Assembly (NCBI GenBank): GCA_021772705.1
Contig: JAJFLN010000786.1
Location: 1 to 7,192 of the forward strand
Source: Candidatus Cloacimonadota bacterium
GTDB taxonomy: Bacteria; Muiribacteriota; UBA6191; JACPRK01
Length of the DNA: 7,192 bases
Direction: 5' to 3'
Below the pieces are notes generated by a model that worked only from the letters and a program-made list of their open reading frames with translations, did no database searches and had not been told where the DNA came from. Of the stretch, positions 3,973 to 7,192 are shown piece by piece. The translations under genes were made by a program, and so were the position numbers. The stretch's first letter is position 1. Each line of letters starts with the position of its first letter.

Positions 3973-4614
3973 ATGAACATCCAGTTCTTCTACGACTACA
4001 TCAGCCCCTACTCATACCTGGCCAGCGAGCTGCTTCTGAGGGAGCCGGAGCTGGCTGAGCGGCTGGACTTCACTCCCGTGGTGTTTGGCTCCATGCTCTC
4101 CCACCGAGGGGCCAAGGGCCCTGGTGAGGACCCACAGCAGAGGGAGATCGGGCTGCAGGACATTCTGATGCGCGCCCAGCTTCTGGAGATTCCCTTCCGA
4201 GGCACGCCGACTCACCCCTTCAATCCTCTCATAGCGCTCCGCTCGACCTGTCTGGTGAAGGACAGGGACCTGAGGCGACGGCTGACTCACGCCTACTTCC
4301 GGCTTGGCTGGCAGGAGAGTCAGGCTCTGGACGATCCGGAAGTTCTGAAGCGAGGCCTTCAGGAGCTCGGAATCGGCCAGGACCCCGATGCGGCCGGCTC
4401 CGACCGGGAGGCACGGCAACTTCTGAAGCAGAACACCCGGGTCGCCATCGAGGCCGGAGTCACGGGAGTCCCCTCGTTCCTGGTAGAGGACGTGATCTTC
4501 TTCGGAGGCGATCGGATTGATCTTCTGAAGCTCTACCTGGAAGGCAAGATCACCCTGGATCGAGAGAAGCTGGCAGCCCTGCTGGCGACGCAGGGCGTGC
4601 AGCGGGTGGTTTGA
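3973..4614 (+). CDS. 2-hydroxychromene-2-carboxylate isomerase homologue (DsbA-fold, kappa-GST type)
   Basis: A 213-residue protein of the DsbA/thioredoxin-like family. The N-terminal strand FFYDYISPYSYLA (5-17) has a serine (S11) in place of the DsbA CxxC. In this family that serine activates the glutathione thiol. The central helical insertion contains PTHPFNPLIALRS (79-91). The C-terminal half has the cis-proline loop GVTGVPSFLVED (162-173) followed by FFGGDRIDLLKLYL (176-189), typical of HCCA isomerases. These are cytosolic, glutathione-dependent isomerases first known from naphthalene breakdown. Most relatives have unknown substrates, and no aromatic-degradation genes are nearby, so the true substrate is open. 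Its place after the glutamate-cysteine ligase gene fits a thiol-linked role. ATG 3973 has no Shine-Dalgarno sequence; TAGCCT ends 6 nt before it, so it may be leaderless like gshA. It is probably transcribed separately, since 417 bp separate the two genes. Confidence 0.85.
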   Translation: MNIQFFYDYISPYSYLASELLLREPELAERLDFTPVVFGSMLSHRGAKGPGEDPQQREIGLQDILMRAQLLEIPFRGTPTHPFNPLIALRSTCLVKDRDLRRRLTHAYFRLGWQESQALDDPEVLKRGLQELGIGQDPDAAGSDREARQLLKQNTRVAIEAGVTGVPSFLVEDVIFFGGDRIDLLKLYLEGKITLDREKLAALLATQGVQRVV

Positions 4615-4871
4615 AGGCAGCGCTGCTGGGTCTTGCCTTTGGGCATTGCATCCAAGGGCCAGGCGTCCCGCGTCAAGAATCATGCCCAATTGGAAACCTA
4701 ATCACCCATCCCCCCGTAGTGGAATCAGGAGCCTGTTCCGTTCATGCGAACCTGGCGTCCTGATTGCCGCTTCAGGGCTGCGATCGGGGTGGGCTCGGAA
4801 AAGAAACGAACGAGATGTCCAGATCGAGTGTGATCCTGAAACACGAGTCGACGGGACGACGGAACGAGAAG
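4615..4871. other. Intergenic region with no firm feature
   Basis: Between the isomerase and the PLD-family gene. A weak stem AAGGCA/TGCCTT (4614-4619/4634-4639) lacks a T-run. I see no convincing promoter, and the open frames here have no protein-like character. Confidence 0.5.
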
Positions 4872-4884
4872 AAGGAGCTACGTG

Positions 4885-6378
4885 ATGCAACGGAGTAATC
4901 TGATCAAGTTGGCTGTCATTTCCCTGCTGGCGTTCATCGCTTTTGCCGGCCCTCTTCTGGCCGACGTCGAAGGGGTCTTCGACCAGCTACTGGGAGCGAC
5001 GAAGGGCGGCGACGCCTACGTCCGGGTCATCACGGACAACCCGACGGCCTGGCATGCCCGATGGCACATGATGGAGAACGCCAAGAAGACCATCGACACG
5101 ACCTACTTCATCGTCGAGACCGACATCTTCGGCCGCTCGCTGGTGGGTCTCCTGCTGAAAAAGGCCAAGGAAGGCGTCAAGATTCGCATCATGGTTGATG
5201 CCCGAGGCACCAAGAGCCTGGCCCGCATGACCTTGGGCCGAGACCTGCTGCAGGAGTTGATGCAGCACGAGGGCGTGACCATCAAGGTCTACAACCCGCT
5301 GCACAAGGGGTTGCTGGCACTGCACAAGGACATCCGGAACCCCATCGCCTCCAACCACGACAAGCTGATCATCGCCGACGGCGAGTGGGTCATCACCGGG
5401 GGCCGCAACATCTCGGCGAACTACTTCGTCGCTTCCGCCGACAAGGCCAAGGCCTACCGGGATACAGACGTCCTGATCAGGGGCGCTCAGGTCGCCGCCC
5501 AGGCGCAGGAGGCCTTCGAACTCGAGTTCGACCAGCTCCGTAACGCCGATGTGCACAAGGACTTCTTTGGTAACTGGGACAGCCAGAACCTGCAGCTCGA
5601 GGTGGACCGCCGGGTCATGCAGAGCTTCCTACTGGGAAACCTGTCCGGCGATTCATCGGGCCTGAGCAAGAACTTGCGAGGCGTGTATGACTCCGCTGTC
5701 GAAGAACTGAAGAAGTACCCCAGCATCCAGGGTTACTCCGCCTTCCGCCCTTTCCAGGGTGAAAGGCCTTACCCGACGATGATCCTGGACAAGTCCTCCC
5801 TGATCGGCGGGATGAACAACATCACCCCCAACATGATCCGGTTCTTCGACACAGCCCAGAAGGAGATCGTGATCCAGAACCCCTACGTGGTCCTGACCAA
5901 GACTGCCAAGGCCGCCCTCGTGAGGGCCGCAGGCCGGGGCGTGGACATCATCCTGGTGACCAACAGCCCGGACAGCACCGACAGCCTCCTCACCCAGGCC
6001 ATGTTCGTCCAGGAGTGGAAGCAGATCATGAAGGCCGTCCCGACAATGAAGATCTTCGCCTTCAAGGGCCCTGGCAAGCTCCACGCCAAGGTCTTCGTCA
6101 TCGACCGGAAGATCACCGGCATCGGCACCTACAACATGGATCCCATGAGCGAGAAGATCAACTCCGAGGAGATCGCCATCGTCAAGTCCGCCGCCTTCGG
6201 CCAGCAGAACTACCTGCGCATCAAGGGGGACACGAAGAACTCGGTGGAGTACAAGATCAAGATCGACGTCAACGGAGACCCCCAGCAGGTCGTGGGCCCC
6301 TCGGATCACGTTCAGGATGCCGCTCTGAAGGCAGTCGAACGCGTCCAGGTGATGTCCTTCCTGCGGCCGATCATCTGA
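4885..6378 (+). CDS. Exported phospholipase D superfamily protein with two HKD motifs
   Basis: A 497-residue PLD-superfamily protein. An N-terminal Sec signal peptide (charged MQRSNLIK, then hydrophobic LAVISLLAFIAFAG) probably ends near LLA26, so the mature enzyme would act in the periplasm or outside the cell. Two catalytic half-sites are intact. The first is H158-x-K160-x4-D165 followed by TGGRN (171-175). The second is H400-x-K402-x4-D407 followed by GTYNMDPMSEKINSE. The first-half segment YFIVETDIFGRSLVGLLLKKAKEGVKIRIMVD is also typical. The layout matches cardiolipin-synthase-like and other exported PLD proteins that act on phospholipid head groups, but there are no membrane spans besides the signal. 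Nuclease activity is an alternative. ATG 4885 has AAGGAG (4872-4877) at 7-nt spacing; the adjoining GTG 4882 would be too close. Codon use is strongly C-ending, suggesting a well-expressed native gene. Confidence 0.9.
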   Translation: MQRSNLIKLAVISLLAFIAFAGPLLADVEGVFDQLLGATKGGDAYVRVITDNPTAWHARWHMMENAKKTIDTTYFIVETDIFGRSLVGLLLKKAKEGVKIRIMVDARGTKSLARMTLGRDLLQELMQHEGVTIKVYNPLHKGLLALHKDIRNPIASNHDKLIIADGEWVITGGRNISANYFVASADKAKAYRDTDVLIRGAQVAAQAQEAFELEFDQLRNADVHKDFFGNWDSQNLQLEVDRRVMQSFLLGNLSGDSSGLSKNLRGVYDSAVEELKKYPSIQGYSAFRPFQGERPYPTMILDKSSLIGGMNNITPNMIRFFDTAQKEIVIQNPYVVLTKTAKAALVRAAGRGVDIILVTNSPDSTDSLLTQAMFVQEWKQIMKAVPTMKIFAFKGPGKLHAKVFVIDRKITGIGTYNMDPMSEKINSEEIAIVKSAAFGQQNYLRIKGDTKNSVEYKIKIDVNGDPQQVVGPSDHVQDAALKAVERVQVMSFLRPII

Positions 6379-6500
6379 GCAATCCGGGCCTCGTGCGGCT
6401 GATGGAAACTTCATCACGCTTACCTCCTTGGCTTCAACTTCCAACCGTAGCCGGGTGTGGTGCTTCCGCCAACGGACTCGAACCAGTTTGTCTCCCCTTC

Positions 6501-6554
6501 GAGGTATGCAGCCTGTCACGAGACAGGCTACTTGAACCTCCGGGTCCTGGAGGT
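6501..6554 (+). promoter_or_regulatory. Candidate SD-sequestering switch in the leader of the 6565 gene
   Basis: An inner hairpin AGCCTGTC-ACGA-GACAGGCT (6510-6529, 8 perfect bp) is flanked by GAGGT (6501-6505) and ACCTC (6536-6540), which can pair around it. The same right arm, read as ACCTCC (6536-6541), is also an exact partner of the ribosome site GGAGGT (6549-6554) across a 7-nt loop. The two pairings exclude each other: one frees the ribosome site and the other hides it. Known riboswitch classes were not recognised. It could instead be a dispersed palindromic repeat. Confidence 0.45.
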
Positions 6555-6564
6555 GCGGCAAGAC

Positions 6565-7002
6565 ATGGGCTCGGCGGCGGTCTTCTTCGGAAGCAATGTG
6601 GTACCCATTCCAGGTGATCTGGAGTCGGCTTCGAGCCAGAAACTCTGGTCCCAGGGACTGGAGGGATTCAACGCCATGACGGAGCATCATCCCCTGGTGG
6701 CTTGTGTCTGGCGAGACTGGGGAGAATGGCTCTATCGAATCCGGGGTTTCACGCGACTGCCCTATTCCGAGAGGGCTTCGAGGTGGAGCGTGATTCTGAA
6801 TCCTGCGGATTCAGCAGCCTGGTTCAAGCTGTACACACTTCGCTGGAAGCGCCTGAGCTCGGGTCGCCGGGACCCGGCCTGGAGAGCCGAGGCGACATCA
6901 TTGCTGCGGTCCGTCGACTGGGTACTCTCCAAAGTGGTCGCCGGGGTGGTTCCCAGGGAGCACCGAGGCCTAAGGGACGAGATCGCCAGCTCCCTGGAGT
7001 AG
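6565..7002 (+). CDS. Unrecognised tryptophan-rich protein
   Basis: A 145-residue protein that I do not recognise. It has no signal peptide, clear membrane span or cysteine pair. Visible traits are a short N-terminal hydrophobic patch (MGSAAVFFGSNVVPIP), many tryptophans (9, e.g. VWRDWGEWLYRIRGF and DSAAWFKLYTLRWKRL) and a basic, helical C-terminal half (RSVDWVLSKVVAGVVPREHRGLRDEIASSLE). Codon choice is mixed but looks coding. ATG 6565 is chosen because GGAGGTG (6549-6555) lies 9 nt before it. A longer start at GTG 6457 has no ribosome site and would read through the hairpins at 6501-6541. It follows the PLD-family gene by 186 bp and may share its transcript. It is alternatively a degenerate or lineage-specific gene. 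Confidence 0.6.
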   Translation: MGSAAVFFGSNVVPIPGDLESASSQKLWSQGLEGFNAMTEHHPLVACVWRDWGEWLYRIRGFTRLPYSERASRWSVILNPADSAAWFKLYTLRWKRLSSGRRDPAWRAEATSLLRSVDWVLSKVVAGVVPREHRGLRDEIASSLE

Positions 7003-7055
7003 CGTCCCGGCTTCCCTGAGGACATGGAGGCCTCTACGGACCCGCCGTGCCAGAG

Positions 7056-7103
7056 GGGTGCATGTCCCGTAGGGGGTCCCCTGGCCTATTCCGGATCCGT
7101 TCG
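7056..7103 (+). repeat. End of a miniature-element family member (copy D)
   Basis: 48 bp identical, in inverted orientation, to 2103-2150: the 27-bp terminal repeat (7056-7082) plus 21 bp of interior GGCCTATTCCGGATCCGTTCG, here without one base change. Beyond 7103 it departs from the MITE and runs into TCCCGAGCTTGTCGAGG and then protein-coding sequence, so no second end is seen within the window. Confidence 0.9.
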
Positions 7104-7192
7104 TCCCGAGCTTGTCGAGGGGCCCACAGGCGCTTGCTTCGGCGTTTTGGCCTTGGCCAGTTCGCGCAGCTTTTCCCAATCCTCGGCTATCA
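7086..7192 (-). CDS. 3' end of a gene entering from the right (partial)
   Basis: Reading on the minus strand, the frame is open from the window edge to a TAG at 7086-7088 and gives 34 residues. They begin IAEDWEKLRELAKAKTPKQ, a charged, helix-like, protein-like sequence, followed by APVGPSTSSGRTDPE. The last residues (SGRTDPE and the stop) are encoded by repeat copy D and its flanking GTCGAGG-type repeat, so the original C-terminus was probably replaced or extended by the insertion. The fragment is too short to name a family. It faces the preceding gene convergently. Confidence 0.55.
   Translation of the reverse strand, partial: IAEDWEKLRELAKAKTPKQAPVGPSTSSGRTDPE

Noticed and set aside
5653..6690. 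Long minus-strand frame (345 codons) opposite the PLD-family gene
   Set aside because: It is a mirror frame caused by C-ending codons of the real gene: rich in D, H, V and L, with no motif. The two HKD motifs are on the plus strand.
87..7082. Copies A and D as the two ends of a composite transposon enclosing the window
   Set aside because: Every gene between them looks chromosomal and there is no transposase. The two ends belong to different interior types and do point outward, but nothing shows matching flanking duplications.
7172..7183. 12-bp match TTTTCCCAATCC between the MITE interior (2054-2065) and the right edge
   Set aside because: A single 12-bp match in 7 kb is within chance expectation. 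At the right edge it is part of the coding sequence EDWEK on the other strand.
1..7192. CRISPR array, prophage genes, integrase or attachment site at the tRNA-Leu
   Set aside because: No regularly spaced repeats, no phage or integrase proteins, and no second copy of the tRNA 3' end were found.

Overview
The window is a high-GC, bacterial-type segment with short intergenic gaps rich in dispersed repeats. Glutathione-type metabolism, an exported protein with a Sec signal peptide, a cyclic-nucleotide-binding protein and abundant small repeats suggest a Gram-negative, free-living bacterium (an acidobacterial or delta-proteobacterial-like lineage would fit). No marker in the window fixes the phylum, so this is low confidence.

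Left end (1-852): the end of a repeat element (75-113) is followed by a compact three-gene operon, hicB (168-377), hicA (374-610) and a small CxxC/CxxC zinc-ribbon protein of the YgiT/MqsA-N type (607-852). The genes are joined by ATGA overlaps. A consensus-like extended -10 ends 7 nt before the hicB GTG, so the operon is probably read from a leaderless mRNA. A tRNA-Leu(CAG) gene with its own promoter and rho-independent terminator follows (1082-1249). Next is a stand-alone cyclic-nucleotide-binding-domain protein (1391-1888).

Middle (1889-4614): a complete 177-bp miniature transposable element (1974-2150) has 27-bp perfect terminal inverted repeats, 9-bp target duplications (TCCCAACCC) and strong internal hairpins. 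It sits 7 bp upstream of the -35 box of a plant-type/GCS2 glutamate-cysteine ligase gene (gshA-like, start chosen at 2203). After a 417-bp repeat-rich gap comes a DsbA-fold/kappa-GST-type 2-hydroxychromene-2-carboxylate isomerase homologue, an enzyme family that uses glutathione. Making and using a glutathione-like thiol thus plausibly connect the two genes.

Right end (4615-7192): an exported two-HKD phospholipase D superfamily protein (4885-6378) is followed by an unrecognised tryptophan-rich protein (6565-7002). The leader of that gene contains nested inverted repeats that could hide or expose its ribosome binding site. At the far right another repeat end (7056-7103) supplies the last codons and stop codon of a gene that enters on the minus strand from outside the window.

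The most notable items are the miniature element family and its effects on gene starts and ends, the HicBA-plus-zinc-ribbon operon, and the possible translational switch before the unknown gene at 6565. No CRISPR array, prophage, transposase gene or biosynthetic cluster was seen.
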